Assembly: GCF_014649695.1 (NCBI RefSeq)
Contig: NZ_BMTN01000010.1
Coordinates: 62,001 to 126,000 of the forward strand
Length of the DNA: 64,000 bases
Source of the DNA: Streptomyces kurssanovii
Lineage (GTDB): Bacteria; Actinomycetota; Actinomycetes; Streptomycetales; Streptomycetaceae
Direction of reading: 5' to 3'
Shown here: in pieces, positions 7,134 to 16,262 of the stretch
Layout of the letters: the number at the start of each line of letters is the position of its first letter
Numbering within the stretch: the first letter of the stretch is position 1
The notes under the pieces: model-generated
The model's database searches: none
What the model was told of the DNA's origin: nothing
Seen by the model: the letters and a program-made list of their open reading frames with translations, nothing else
Program-made: the position numbers and the translations under genes

Positions 7134-9083
7134 TCAGCGGTTCCAGGACCTCCGGGCCTCCGTCACGCGGGTCAGCACCTGCCGCAGCACGTCACTGCCC
7201 TCGGGCACGGTCAGCGGCTCGTACGTCCACGCATGCCGCACCCACGGGTCGGCCAGGTGGTCGTCGGGCACCGGTGTGACGCGCAGCAGCGAGCGCCACA
7301 GCGGATCGAGGACGGGACCGTAGGCCGTGGCGTCCTCCCGGTCCGCGACCATCATCAGATGGACGCCGACGGCCGGGCCCTCGTCGGCCAGATAACGCAG
7401 CTGGGTGACCGCGCGGTCGTCGAAGCCGTGCGGGAAGTCGTTGACGATCAGCAACTGCTCGCCGGTGTCGAGGCCGGGCGGGAGCGAGTCGGCCGCCCCG
7501 CCGCGCACCGCCATCGTCACCAGGTCGACCCGCTCGGTGAGCTTGGCGAGGACGGCGCTCACGCCCTGTGCGCCGGCGGCCGGCGGACCGGCGAGGGCCC
7601 CGGAGTCGACCAGCGGCGCCAGTGACGCGGCGGCGGAGCCGGCCGGGTCGATGGCGTGGACGGTGAACTCGCCGGGGGGGTACACGGCGAGCAGCCGGGC
7701 GGCGAGCGCGACCGCCGAGTCGACGGCGAGCCGGCGCAGTTGAGCCTCGTCCATCGCCATCGCGGCGTCCGAGCTCGAGCGGCCGCTGTCCACCCACAGG
7801 CCACGCTCCAGCGGCAGCCTCACCAGGCACGGGATCCGCAGCTCGGGGCTCTCCGGCAGATGGAGATCGCCGAGGCGCAGCGCCATCGGGATCTCCATCG
7901 GGACGCGGTAGGCGTGCCAGCACGGGTTGTCCCAGCGGGCGAACGCGGGCGGCAGCGCCGGCTCGACGACCTCGGACTCCGCCGTCAGCTGGGCGAGGTC
8001 GCGGTCGAGGACCTGGCGGGCCTGGTCGGTCAGCTGCTCACACTTGGCCCGCGCGGCGGCCCTCGCGGCGTCCCCGGTGCTGCCGATGCGGCTGCGGGGG
8101 TCGGACAGGACGCTGTCGAGCTCCTTGTCCATCCTGTTCTCGGCGAACTCGACGGCGCTGCGGTATGCCGCGACGGCCCGGGCGAGGTCCTCGAACATGC
8201 CCCAGACCTGGTTGTAGAGCCGCTCCTCCATGGACCAGCCACTCGCGTCGCCCGCCACCGGGGCGGGCGGCCGGCCGGGTTCACCGGGCTGCGCCGCGGG
8301 GGCCGGCGGGGGCGGTGCCGACTGCCTGCGCGGATGGGCGTAGTTGATGGGGCCGCCGGGCATCTGCGGGGCGTCGGGCGTGGGCGTCTGCGCTGGAGTG
8401 GTGTCGCCGCCGGAGGGCTGGGGGGCGGTGAGGCCGCCGGTGAGCGCGGCGTCCGCGGGGGACGGCTGGTCCGGGCCGGACGCCGCTCCCGCGGCGTCGG
8501 CGGCCGTGTGCAGCCGGGCCGGCTCGGCGCGGAGCGCGCGTGGCGCGGCGGTCTCCTGGATGGCCGCCGCCGTCCGGTCGGCCTGTGCCATGCCCTGGTC
8601 GGCCAGCAGCTGGGCGAGCCCGCCCGCGTATCCCTGGCCCACCGCGCGGACCTTCCACGCACCCTGGCGGCGGTACAGCTCGACGGCGACCAGCGCGGTC
8701 TCGGTGTCCAGGCCGGTGATGGTGAAACTGGCCAGCTCGGAACCGTCCTTGGCCATGACCGCCACGAAGGGCGCGGCCGTCACGCCGAAGCGGTCAGGGC
8801 CGCCCGTGCCCACGGGGAGCGCGAGCAGCACGTTGACCTGGTGCACCTCCGCGGGCACCGCGTCCAGGTCGACGGCGAACCGGGGGGACCGCTCGGCGCG
8901 CTCCGGCACCTCGACGCCGGGCAGGCCGGTGGCACCGGGATGGGCCACCCACTCCTCGCGCACGGCCCCCCGCTCGTCGGAGCAGGTGGCGCAGGCGACG
9001 ACCGGATGGCCGGCCGACACGCGGATCTCAAGTCGGCTGTCGGGCAAGGGGTGGTTCTGCCCCCGGACCAGCTCGGCCGTCAT
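7134..9083 (-). CDS. TerD-domain protein fused to a translocase-like region
   Basis: The 649-residue protein begins with a TerD domain (about residues 1-165). Recognisable stretches are FAVDLDAVP, VNVLLALPVG, ASFTITGLDTETALVAVELYRR and VRAVGQGYAGGL. A Pro/Ala-rich linker of about 120 residues follows. The last 350 residues hold a helical region and then segments resembling the FtsK/SpoIIIE core (LPLERGLWVDSG, EFTVHAIDPAGSAAASLAPL, AVGVHLMMVADRED), but no Walker A GKS/T is visible. TerD domains bind Ca2+ and appear in stress and phage-resistance membrane complexes. Start: ATG with GAGGGGA 7 nt upstream. The function of the fusion is unknown. Confidence 0.8.
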   Translation of the reverse strand: MTAELVRGQNHPLPDSRLEIRVSAGHPVVACATCSDERGAVREEWVAHPGATGLPGVEVPERAERSPRFAVDLDAVPAEVHQVNVLLALPVGTGGPDRFGVTAAPFVAVMAKDGSELASFTITGLDTETALVAVELYRRQGAWKVRAVGQGYAGGLAQLLADQGMAQADRTAAAIQETAAPRALRAEPARLHTAADAAGAASGPDQPSPADAALTGGLTAPQPSGGDTTPAQTPTPDAPQMPGGPINYAHPRRQSAPPPPAPAAQPGEPGRPPAPVAGDASGWSMEERLYNQVWGMFEDLARAVAAYRSAVEFAENRMDKELDSVLSDPRSRIGSTGDAARAAARAKCEQLTDQARQVLDRDLAQLTAESEVVEPALPPAFARWDNPCWHAYRVPMEIPMALRLGDLHLPESPELRIPCLVRLPLERGLWVDSGRSSSDAAMAMDEAQLRRLAVDSAVALAARLLAVYPPGEFTVHAIDPAGSAAASLAPLVDSGALAGPPAAGAQGVSAVLAKLTERVDLVTMAVRGGAADSLPPGLDTGEQLLIVNDFPHGFDDRAVTQLRYLADEGPAVGVHLMMVADREDATAYGPVLDPLWRSLLRVTPVPDDHLADPWVRHAWTYEPLTVPEGSDVLRQVLTRVTEARRSWNR

Positions 9084-9126
9084 CGCTCTGTCCCCTCGGT
9101 GCGCTGCTGTTGCGGTTGGTACGCGG

Positions 9127-9159
9127 GCAGCTCCCGGCGGCTGTGCCTCCGGGAGCTGC
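9127..9159 (-). terminator. Hairpin between the two TerD genes
   Basis: GCAGCTCCCGG pairs with CCGGGAGCTGC (11 bp, 11-nt loop). It lies between the small terD and the large TerD fusion on the same strand, so the two may not be a simple operon. Confidence 0.6.
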
Positions 9160-9185
9160 GGTCCGACGGTGAGTGCCGCCGGTTC

Positions 9186-9764
9186 CTACAGGTGCGGCAG
9201 GATCGCGGGCATCAGGTCCTGGAACGTACGGCCGTTGGCCGGGTTGCCGAGGGCCGTCATCTGCCAGCCGGCGCCGGCGCGGTGCACCTTCGCCATGATC
9301 TGCGCGGTGTACTGGCCACCGCCGTCGAGGGTGTACCGGGCCAGCTCCTGGCCGTTGGTCTCGTCGACGATGCGGCAGAAGGCGTTCTGCACCTCCTGGA
9401 ACGTCTGGCCGGTGAACGAGTTCACCGTGAAGACGATCTGGTCGATGTGGACCGGGACCCGCTGCAGGTCGACGAGGATCGCCTCGTCGTCACCGCCGGA
9501 ACCGGCGCCGCCGACCAGGTTGTCACCGGTGTGCTTGACGGAGCCGTCGTCGCTGACGAGGTGGCGGAAGAAGACCACGTCCACCGGCTGCTTGTCGGCG
9601 AACAGCACCGCGGAGGCGTCCAGGTCGACCTCCCGGGTGCGTGAGCCGAACAGACCGCGGCGGGGCGCTGCCTGCCAGCCGAGGCCCATCCGCACCGCCG
9701 TGAGGGTGCCCCCGTCACTCTTCTGCAGGCTGATGGCCTGGCCCTTGGTCATGTTGACCGTCAC
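9186..9764 (-). CDS. terD: TerD family protein
   Basis: This is a stand-alone 192-residue TerD protein, the usual length for the family. Ca2+-binding acidic clusters are present: EVDLDASAVLF and GGDDEAILVDL, followed by the conserved IDQIVFTVNSFTGQTF. The start is the GTG giving MTVNMTKGQAISLQKSDGG, with AAGGGGA 7 nt upstream; the open frame extends further 5' but lacks a better site. With TerC it forms a Ter module linked to metal and oxidative stress. The terC gene is separated from it by the TerD fusion gene and two hairpins. Confidence 0.93.
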   Translation of the reverse strand: MTVNMTKGQAISLQKSDGGTLTAVRMGLGWQAAPRRGLFGSRTREVDLDASAVLFADKQPVDVVFFRHLVSDDGSVKHTGDNLVGGAGSGGDDEAILVDLQRVPVHIDQIVFTVNSFTGQTFQEVQNAFCRIVDETNGQELARYTLDGGGQYTAQIMAKVHRAGAGWQMTALGNPANGRTFQDLMPAILPHL

Positions 9765-9918
9765 GCGCTGTCCCCTTCTCGCGAATTGCCACCGCCCATG
9801 TGTGCGGTTGTTCAAGCACCCTACGCAGTCGCACCGACAGCGCGGCGCGGTCGCCCGTTTTTGTGTCGGTCTTGCAACACACCAGGTGTGCGCGCCCGTC
9901 ACATCCCGCCCACCGGGC

Positions 9919-12033
9919 TCAGGCGAGTCCGGCCTCCTTCATCTGGCGCAGCTCCTTCTTCAACTCGCCCACCTCGTCACGCAGTCGGGCGGCGACCTCG
10001 AACTGCAGCTCCGCTGCGGCCGCGCGCATCCGGTCCGTCATCTCCTCGATGATCCCGGCGAGTTCGGCCGCGGGGCGGTCGGTGAGGATGTCGCCCTTGC
10101 GGCCCGCGCCGAGCGAGGGGACGGGCGCCTTGGCGCCCTTGCCCGGCTTGTCGGCCTTTGCCTGGCGGTAGCCGGTGCCCAGCAGTTCCTCGGTGTCGAT
10201 CTCCTCGCGCGCGATGGTCGCGACGATGTCGTTGATCTTCTTGCGGAGCGGCTGCGGGTCGATGCCGTTCTCCGTGTTGTACGCGATCTGCTTCTCGCGG
10301 CGGCGGTTGGTCTCCTCGATGGCCTTCTCCATCGCCGGCGTGATCTTGTCCGCGTACATATGGACCTGGCCCGAGACGTTGCGCGCCGCGCGGCCGATGG
10401 TCTGGATCAGGGAGGTGCCGGAGCGCAGGAAGCCCTCCTTGTCGGCGTCGAGGATCGCGACCAGCGACACCTCCGGCAGGTCGAGACCCTCGCGCAGGAG
10501 GTTGATGCCGACCAGGACGTCGTACTCGCCGGAGCGCAACTCCCGCAGCAGCTCCACACGGCGCAGTGTGTCGACGTCGCTGTGCAGATAGCGGACCTGG
10601 ATGCCGAGCTCGAGGAAGTAGTCGGTGAGGTCCTCGGCCATCTTCTTGGTGAGTGTGGTGACCAGGACCCGCTCGTCCTTCTCCGTGCGCTCGCGGATCT
10701 CGTGCACCAGGTCGTCGATCTGGCCCTCGGTGGGCTTGACGACGACCTGCGGGTCGATGAGCCCCGTGGGACGAATGATCTGCTCCACGAAGCCGTCGCC
10801 GCGGGAGAGTTCGTAGGTGCCCGGTGTCGCCGACAGATAGACGGTCTGGCCGATACGCTCCTTGAACTCCTCCCACTTCAGCGGGCGGTTGTCGAGGGCG
10901 GACGGCAGCCGGAAGCCGTGGTCGACGAGAGTGCGCTTGCGGGACGCGTCGCCCTCGTACATCGCGCCGATCTGCGGGACCGTGACGTGCGACTCGTCGA
11001 TGACGAGCAGGAAGTCCTCGGGGAAGTAGTCGAGAAGGGTGTTCGGCGGGGACCCGGGGTCGCGGTCGTCGAAGTGCATCGAGTAGTTCTCGATGCCGGA
11101 GCAGGAACCGATCTGGCGCATCATCTCGATGTCGTACGTGGTGCGCATGCGCAGCCGCTGGGACTCCAGCAGCTTGCCCTGCTTGTCGAGCTCGGCGAGG
11201 CGCTGCTCCAGCTCGGCCTCGATGCCGTTGACCGCCTTCTCCATGCGCTCGGGTCCCGCCACGTAGTGGCTGGCGGGGAACACGTACAGCGACCGGTCCT
11301 CACTGAGGATCTCTCCGGTGAGCGGGTGCAGCGTGGACAGCGCCTCGATCTCGTCGCCGAACATCTCGATCCGGACGGCGAGCTCCTCGTAGACCGGGAA
11401 GATCTCGATGGTGTCGCCGCGCACCCGGAAGGTGCCGCGCTGGAAGGCCAGGTCGTTACGGGTGTACTGGATGTCGACGAAGCGGCGCAGCAGCTGGTCG
11501 CGGTCGATCTCGTCACCGACCTTGAGCTGCACCATCCGGTCCACGTACTCCTGCGGGGTGCCGAGGCCGTAGATGCAGGAGACGGAGGCGACCACGACGA
11601 CGTCGCGCCGGGTGAGGAGGGAATTGGTCGCGGAGTGCCGCAGCCGCTCGACCTCCTCGTTGATCGAGGAGTCCTTCTCGATGTAGGTGTCCGACTGCGG
11701 GACGTACGCCTCGGGCTGGTAGTAGTCGTAGTACGAGACGAAGTACTCCACCGCGTTGTTCGGCAGGAGCTCGCGGAACTCGTTCGCCAGCTGGGCGGCC
11801 AGGGTCTTGTTCGGCGCCATGACCAGGGTGGGTCGCTGGAGCTTCTCGATCATCCAGGCCGTGGTCGCCGACTTGCCGGTGCCCGTCGCTCCGAGCAGGA
11901 CGACATCCTTCTCACCGGCACGGATGCGTCGCTCCAGCTCGGCGATGGCCGTCGGCTGGTCACCGCTGGGCTGGAAGTGGCTGACGACCTCGAAAGGCGC
12001 CACCGTACGTTCGATCTTGGAAACGGGCCGCAT
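9919..12033 (-). CDS. uvrB: Excinuclease ABC subunit B
   Basis: UvrB is the DNA-verification helicase-like subunit of nucleotide excision repair, handed over by UvrA and later binding UvrC. The 704 residues include Walker A GATGTGKS near residue 50, the beta-hairpin region around [31 protein letters not shown], helicase motif V/VI sequence [22 protein letters not shown] and QTIGRAARN. The C-terminal UVR motif (IIEEMTDRM...[11 protein letters not shown]) binds UvrC. TACGGT ends 6 nt before the ATG and no Shine-Dalgarno is seen, so the mRNA is probably leaderless. Confidence 0.98.
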   Translation of the reverse strand: MRPVSKIERTVAPFEVVSHFQPSGDQPTAIAELERRIRAGEKDVVLLGATGTGKSATTAWMIEKLQRPTLVMAPNKTLAAQLANEFRELLPNNAVEYFVSYYDYYQPEAYVPQSDTYIEKDSSINEEVERLRHSATNSLLTRRDVVVVASVSCIYGLGTPQEYVDRMVQLKVGDEIDRDQLLRRFVDIQYTRNDLAFQRGTFRVRGDTIEIFPVYEELAVRIEMFGDEIEALSTLHPLTGEILSEDRSLYVFPASHYVAGPERMEKAVNGIEAELEQRLAELDKQGKLLESQRLRMRTTYDIEMMRQIGSCSGIENYSMHFDDRDPGSPPNTLLDYFPEDFLLVIDESHVTVPQIGAMYEGDASRKRTLVDHGFRLPSALDNRPLKWEEFKERIGQTVYLSATPGTYELSRGDGFVEQIIRPTGLIDPQVVVKPTEGQIDDLVHEIRERTEKDERVLVTTLTKKMAEDLTDYFLELGIQVRYLHSDVDTLRRVELLRELRSGEYDVLVGINLLREGLDLPEVSLVAILDADKEGFLRSGTSLIQTIGRAARNVSGQVHMYADKITPAMEKAIEETNRRREKQIAYNTENGIDPQPLRKKINDIVATIAREEIDTEELLGTGYRQAKADKPGKGAKAPVPSLGAGRKGDILTDRPAAELAGIIEEMTDRMRAAAAELQFEVAARLRDEVGELKKELRQMKEAGLA

Positions 12034-12039
12034 GCAACA

Positions 12040-12045
12040 ACCGTA
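12040..12045 (-). promoter_or_regulatory. -10 box for leaderless uvrB
   Basis: The minus strand reads TACGGT followed by six bases and then the uvrB ATG. The -35 box is not clear. Confidence 0.4.
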
Positions 12046-12093
12046 CGACCACCCACTGACAGTCGGGGCGTGAACGGTGGCGGACCGGTCGCC

Positions 12094-12960
12094 TCAGCGG
12101 CGGTCCGCTCCCCACGGGTCCCGCCCGGGCCCCCGTCCGGACGCCCGGGCGAGGGGCCGCCGGATCCTCGGCGCGGGCAGATCGGGGCGTAGTGCCCTGC
12201 CGTCGCCGCGCCCGGGCCGGTCAGGACCGCCGGTCACCAGCAGCGGGTCGAACAGGACCGCGATGCCGGCGATCAGCAGGAACACGGCGGGGCCGACGAG
12301 CACCGGGGCGAGAAGCTCGGCCGGCGGGTCACCGACGACCGCGGCGTCCACCGCCTCATGGACATGGACGCTCACGGCGGCCATGCCCGTGTAGTGCATT
12401 CCGCTCACGGCGAGGCCCATGAGCAGGCTGGCGCCCAGGCTGACCATGAAGCCGTGGACGGACACCGCTGCCCAGAGCGCCGCAGTGGCCGCGACGACGG
12501 CGACCACGACGGACAGGCCGACCGTGAGGGTGTCGTACTCGATGCGTCCCGGCAGTCGCATACCGTCCATGCCCAGGTAGTGCATGGAGGCCACCCCGAG
12601 TCCGGTGATCGTCCCGCCGGTGACGAGGGACATCCGGGTCGCGCCGCGGTGGCCGACGATGAAGATCCCGATACCCGCCATCACGATGCCCACGGCCAGG
12701 CTGGCGAAGGTCGTCGCCTTGTCGTAGCCGATCGGGGCCTCTTCGACGGTGAAGCCCATCATCGCGATGAAATGCATGCTCCAGACGCCCGAGCCGATCG
12801 CCGTCGCGCCCAGCGCCAGCCAGCCCGGCCGGAACGAGCCCTCGCCCCGTACGGACCTCGTGGTGCAGCGCAGTCCCAGTGCTCCTCCGAGGCATGCCAT
12901 CAGGTAGGCCGCCACCGGGGTGACGAGGCCGTAGCCGAAACCGTCCACCGTGCCCTGCAT
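12094..12960 (-). CDS. MHYT-domain integral membrane protein
   Basis: The 288-residue protein has seven predicted membrane helices. MHYT motifs occur in them: SMHFIAMMGF, SMHYLGMDGM and GMHYTGMAAVSVHVHE. The Met and His residues are proposed to bind copper and sense O2, CO or NO. There is no attached GGDEF, EAL or kinase domain, so the output is unknown; the ~35-residue Arg/Pro/Gly tail is probably cytoplasmic. I use the ATG at 12960, which has GAAAGG 8 nt upstream, rather than the GTG three codons earlier. It diverges from the glycerophosphodiesterase gene. Confidence 0.88.
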   Translation of the reverse strand: MQGTVDGFGYGLVTPVAAYLMACLGGALGLRCTTRSVRGEGSFRPGWLALGATAIGSGVWSMHFIAMMGFTVEEAPIGYDKATTFASLAVGIVMAGIGIFIVGHRGATRMSLVTGGTITGLGVASMHYLGMDGMRLPGRIEYDTLTVGLSVVVAVVAATAALWAAVSVHGFMVSLGASLLMGLAVSGMHYTGMAAVSVHVHEAVDAAVVGDPPAELLAPVLVGPAVFLLIAGIAVLFDPLLVTGGPDRPGRGDGRALRPDLPAPRIRRPLARASGRGPGRDPWGADRR

Positions 12961-13160
12961 CCCGTGCACCTTTCGTCCCTTGTGATCCCCGGCGCCCTAC
13001 GATCCCCGCGATCTTGGACGGAACGTCTGGTTCTGGGCGAGCGTACGGCTCGCGGAACCGCCCACGGAAGTACGGGCAGACGTCTTCACAGAGATTTGTC
13101 GACCTGGGCACCGTGTCCACCCACTCGGAACCACGCCCAAGACCGCCCGGGGGCGGGCCC

Positions 13161-13171
13161 GTTCACCTTGT
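13161..13171 (+). promoter_or_regulatory. Possible PHO-box unit
   Basis: GTTCACCTTGT matches the conserved GTTCACC part of the 11-nt repeat unit bound by PhoP in Streptomyces. It is 82 nt upstream of a secreted glycerophosphodiesterase gene. The adjoining 11-nt unit matches poorly. Confidence 0.3.
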
Positions 13172-13252
13172 GGCCATACTTCGCCTGTGCCTCGTTGGCC
13201 GGGAACTGCCACTCTCGGCCCGTCCGTGATCCGACGACGTGAGGAAGAACCC

Positions 13253-14134
13253 GTGTACGCACGCCCCGTCGCTGTACTGGCCGCCACGACTCTGGGACTC
13301 ACCGCGCTGGTGCTGCCCGGCTCCGCGGCAGGAACCGAGCAGTCCACCGCCGGCCGTGAGGACGCTCCTCAGGTGATCGCTCACCGCGGCGCGTCCGCCT
13401 ACGCACCGGAGAACACCCTCGCGGCGGTCGACCTCGCCGACGAGATGGGCTTCGCCTGGGTGGAGAACGACGTCCAGCGCACCAGGGACGGTGAGCTCGT
13501 CGTCATGCACGACGACTCACTCGCGAGGACCACCGACGTGGAGCAGCGCTTCCCCGACCGCGCGCCGTGGAAGGTGAAGGACTTCACCGCCGCCGAGATC
13601 GCCACCCTGGACGCGGGCAGCTGGCGCGGCGCCGAATGGGCGGGCGCCCGGGTGCCGACGCTGAAGCAGTACCTGGAGCGCGTGGACGAGAACAACCAGA
13701 AGCTGCTCCTGGAGATCAAGAAGCCGGAGCTCTACCCCGGCATCGAGAAGGACACCTTGCGCGTACTGGGCCAGGAGGGCTGGCTCGACCGGAGCCACGT
13801 GCGGAGCAGGCTCGTCATCCAGAGCTTCGGCGCGGACAGCGTCAGGGCGGTGCACCAGCAGCGCCCCGACCTCACGACCGGCTTCCTCGGCACCCCCGCG
13901 GTCGCCGACCTGCCCTCGTACGCGGCCTTCACCGACCAGATCAACCCCACGCACACGTCCCTCAGCGCCGAGTACGTCGCCGCCGTGCACGCCCTCAAGG
14001 GCGCGCACGGCAAGCGCCTGCGGGTCAGCACCTGGACCGTGAACGACGCGGCGGCCGCCACGCGCGTGGCCGGCTTCGGCGTGGACGGGATCATCACCAA
14101 CAACCCCGACATCGTGCGGGACGCCGTCGGCTGA
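13253..14134 (+). CDS. glpQ: Secreted glycerophosphodiester phosphodiesterase
   Basis: This enzyme hydrolyses glycerophosphodiesters to glycerol 3-phosphate and an alcohol, which allows phosphate scavenging from lipids or teichoic acids. The 293-residue precursor has a signal peptide (hydrophobic VAVLAATTLGLTALVLPGSAAG). The GDPD TIM-barrel motifs follow: IAHRGASAYAPENTLAAV with the first catalytic His, WVENDVQRTRDGELVVMHDD with Glu, Asp and second His, and LLLEIKKPE with a further Glu. The C-terminus has VSTWTVND and the closing VDGIITNNPD. The start is the GTG with GAGGAAG just upstream. Phosphate control is plausible, as glpQ genes of S. coelicolor belong to the Pho regulon. Confidence 0.93.
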   Translation: MYARPVAVLAATTLGLTALVLPGSAAGTEQSTAGREDAPQVIAHRGASAYAPENTLAAVDLADEMGFAWVENDVQRTRDGELVVMHDDSLARTTDVEQRFPDRAPWKVKDFTAAEIATLDAGSWRGAEWAGARVPTLKQYLERVDENNQKLLLEIKKPELYPGIEKDTLRVLGQEGWLDRSHVRSRLVIQSFGADSVRAVHQQRPDLTTGFLGTPAVADLPSYAAFTDQINPTHTSLSAEYVAAVHALKGAHGKRLRVSTWTVNDAAAATRVAGFGVDGIITNNPDIVRDAVG

Positions 14135-14215
14135 CCGACGCCGGCCCACCGCCCGTCACCGTGCGGCGGGCCGTGCCGGGACGGACTGTCAGTGGCCCGC
14201 CGTACGGTGGTCGGC

Positions 14216-14746
14216 ATGAAGACCTTCGAGTGGGCCGTGACCGGCACCGACATCGGCCCGCTGCTCCTCGCCGCGACCGACGAGGGCCTGGTGAGCGTGG
14301 CCTTCCACGCCGGGCCGGCCGTACGGGACCGGATGCCCGCGCAGCTGGCGGACCGGCTGGGGGCCGAGCCCGTCGAGGACCCGGCGGGCCGGCTCGCCGA
14401 GCCGATACGCCAGCTCCAGGCCTACTTCGCGGGCACGCTGCGCACGTTCGACCTGCCGCTGGACTGGTCGCTCTCGGCCGGCTTCAACCGGCAGGTGCTG
14501 CGGGAGCTGCTGGCCGGCGTGGGATACGGGGCTGTCGTCGGATACGGGGAGCTCGCGGCCCGCGTCGGCCAGCCGGGCGCGGCACAGGCGGTGGGAGCGG
14601 CGATGGGCTCCAATCCGCTGCCGGTCGTCGTGCCGTGCCACCGGGTCGTCGAGACGGACGGCGGGCTCGGGGGCTTCGGTGGAGGACTGGAGACCAAAAG
14701 GCGGCTGCTGGCGCTCGAGGGTGTGCTTCCGCAGCCGCTGTTCTGA
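14216..14746 (+). CDS. ogt: Methylated-DNA--protein-cysteine methyltransferase
   Basis: This suicide enzyme transfers the methyl of O6-methylguanine to its own cysteine. The 176 residues show the Ogt layout: a short N-terminal domain, the helix-turn-helix region GFNRQVLRELL...GYGELAARVG, and the active site VVPCHRVV with the acceptor Cys. It is followed by GGLGGFGGGLETKRRLLALE. The ATG at 14216 is preferred because TACGGT ends 7 nt upstream and there is no Shine-Dalgarno. It is a further repair gene in this DNA-repair-rich window. Confidence 0.95.
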   Translation: MKTFEWAVTGTDIGPLLLAATDEGLVSVAFHAGPAVRDRMPAQLADRLGAEPVEDPAGRLAEPIRQLQAYFAGTLRTFDLPLDWSLSAGFNRQVLRELLAGVGYGAVVGYGELAARVGQPGAAQAVGAAMGSNPLPVVVPCHRVVETDGGLGGFGGGLETKRRLLALEGVLPQPLF

Positions 14747-14827
14747 GGATGCGGAGCATTTGATGCGGGCTGCTTCCCGGATCTGCCCGCCAGCGAGCCT
14801 CGCGACCGGTTCTGAGACACTGCGTCG

Positions 14828-16108
14828 GTGACCATGCCGTCCGACGCTCCTGACATACCCGAAGCAGCCAAGACCGCCGTGGCGGTGGACGAACTGCCCG
14901 CGATACGCAAGCGTATCAACGCTGTGCTGATCGCCAGCCAGATCCTCGGCGGGCTCGGGGTCGCCACCGGTATCGCCCTGGCCACGGTGCTCGCCCACGA
15001 GGTCAGCGGCACAGAGGCCCTCGCCGGGCTCGCCCCGACCGCCACCGTCGCCGGCACCGCGCTCCTTTCCGTGCCGCTGGCCGCCCTGATGACCGCGCGG
15101 GGCCGCCGGCCCGGACTGGTGCTGGCCTATCTCATCGGCGCGCTCGGCGCGGGAGTGGTCGTGGTCGCCGCCGTCCTCGACCACTTCCCGCTTCTACTGG
15201 TCGGGATGGCGGGTTTCGGAGCCGCGTCGTCAGCCAATCTGCAGGCCCGGTTCGCGGCCGCCGACCTCGCGGAGCCCGAGCGGCGCGGCCGGGCCATCTC
15301 CACCGTCGTATGGGCGACGACCATCGGCGCGGTGCTCGGACCCAACATCGCCTCACCGGCCGGCCGGAGCGTGTCGGGCCTCGGCATACCGCCGGCCGCC
15401 GGACCGTTCCTGTGGGCGGCCGGGGTGTTCCTCGTCTCCGCCGTCCTCGTACTCGTCCTGCTGCGGCCCGACCCGCTGCTCACGGCACGGGCGATGTCAC
15501 CGGCCGACCGCTCCCCCGAGGGCCGGTCGCTGAAGGCGGGGCTGCTCGCCGTACGCGAGTCCCCCATGGCGCGGCTGGCGCTGGTGACCGTGGCCGTGTC
15601 GCACACCGCCATGGTGTCGATCATGTCCATGACGCCGGTCGCGCTCGGCCACCACGGGGCCGGTATCGAGCTGATCGGCCTGGTGATCAGCGGCCACATC
15701 GCGGGCATGTACGCCTTCTCTCCAGTGATGGGCCGGCTCGCCGACCGCGTCGGACGGCTCGCGGTGATCGGGCTGGCGGCGGGCCTGCTCTGCGCGGCCG
15801 CGGTGCTGGCCGGAACCGCGGGCGGCAACCACGGACAGACCGCGGCGGGGCTGTTCCTCCTCGGTCTCGGCTGGTCGGCCGGCCTCGTCTCCGGCTCCAC
15901 GCTGCTCACCGAGTCCGTCCCGCAGCCCACGAGGGCGGCGGTCCAGGGCCTGTCCGACCTGGCGATGAACACGGCGGCGGGGGTGGGCGGCGCGGCGGCG
16001 GGCCTGGTGGTGGCGCAGGCGGGGTACGGCTGGCTGAACGCGGTGGGCGTGGTGCTCTTGCTGCCGATGGCCGCGCTGGCGCTGCGCAGGGCGGTGGCCC
16101 CGGCATAG
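14828..16108 (+). CDS. MFS transporter
   Basis: The 426-residue protein is a major-facilitator permease with 12 predicted helices. It shows the loop 2-3 basic motif variant TARGRRPGLVLAYL and the loop 8-9 motif GRLADRVGRLAVIGLAAG. Two halves of six helices are separated by a cytoplasmic loop (MSPADRSPEGRSLKAG). The substrate is unknown; drug-type efflux is the common default for this group. The start is a GTG whose upstream GACACT could act as a -10 box for a leaderless transcript. It is followed by a perfect terminator-like hairpin. Confidence 0.88.
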   Translation: MTMPSDAPDIPEAAKTAVAVDELPAIRKRINAVLIASQILGGLGVATGIALATVLAHEVSGTEALAGLAPTATVAGTALLSVPLAALMTARGRRPGLVLAYLIGALGAGVVVVAAVLDHFPLLLVGMAGFGAASSANLQARFAAADLAEPERRGRAISTVVWATTIGAVLGPNIASPAGRSVSGLGIPPAAGPFLWAAGVFLVSAVLVLVLLRPDPLLTARAMSPADRSPEGRSLKAGLLAVRESPMARLALVTVAVSHTAMVSIMSMTPVALGHHGAGIELIGLVISGHIAGMYAFSPVMGRLADRVGRLAVIGLAAGLLCAAAVLAGTAGGNHGQTAAGLFLLGLGWSAGLVSGSTLLTESVPQPTRAAVQGLSDLAMNTAAGVGGAAAGLVVAQAGYGWLNAVGVVLLLPMAALALRRAVAPA

Positions 16109-16153
16109 GGCGGCGGCACGGGCGCAGGGCGGCCGCACAGGCGCGTGGTCGCT

Positions 16154-16176
16154 GCGCTGGGGCGTTGCCCCAGCGC
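16154..16176. terminator. Bidirectional hairpin terminator
   Basis: GCGCTGGGGC and GCCCCAGCGC form a 10-bp perfect stem with a 3-nt loop between two convergent genes. Confidence 0.65.
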
Positions 16177-16226
16177 CCGCCTCGGTGGCCGAGGGAGGTG
16201 CTTCCCGGCGGACGTGCGCTGCCTAG

Positions 16227-16262
16227 CCCACGCCCGTCACCGCACCCACGCCCGTCACCGCA
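16227..16262. repeat. 18-bp perfect tandem duplication over a stop codon
   Basis: CCCACGCCCGTCACCGCA occurs twice back to back. The second copy contains the stop codon of the PD40 protein gene, so one more stop-bearing copy lies just downstream of it. Confidence 0.9.

Noticed and set aside
8344-12192. Plus-strand open frame of 1282 codons over TerD and uvrB
   Set aside because: It runs across several real genes on the other strand and across an intergenic gap. It has no domain.
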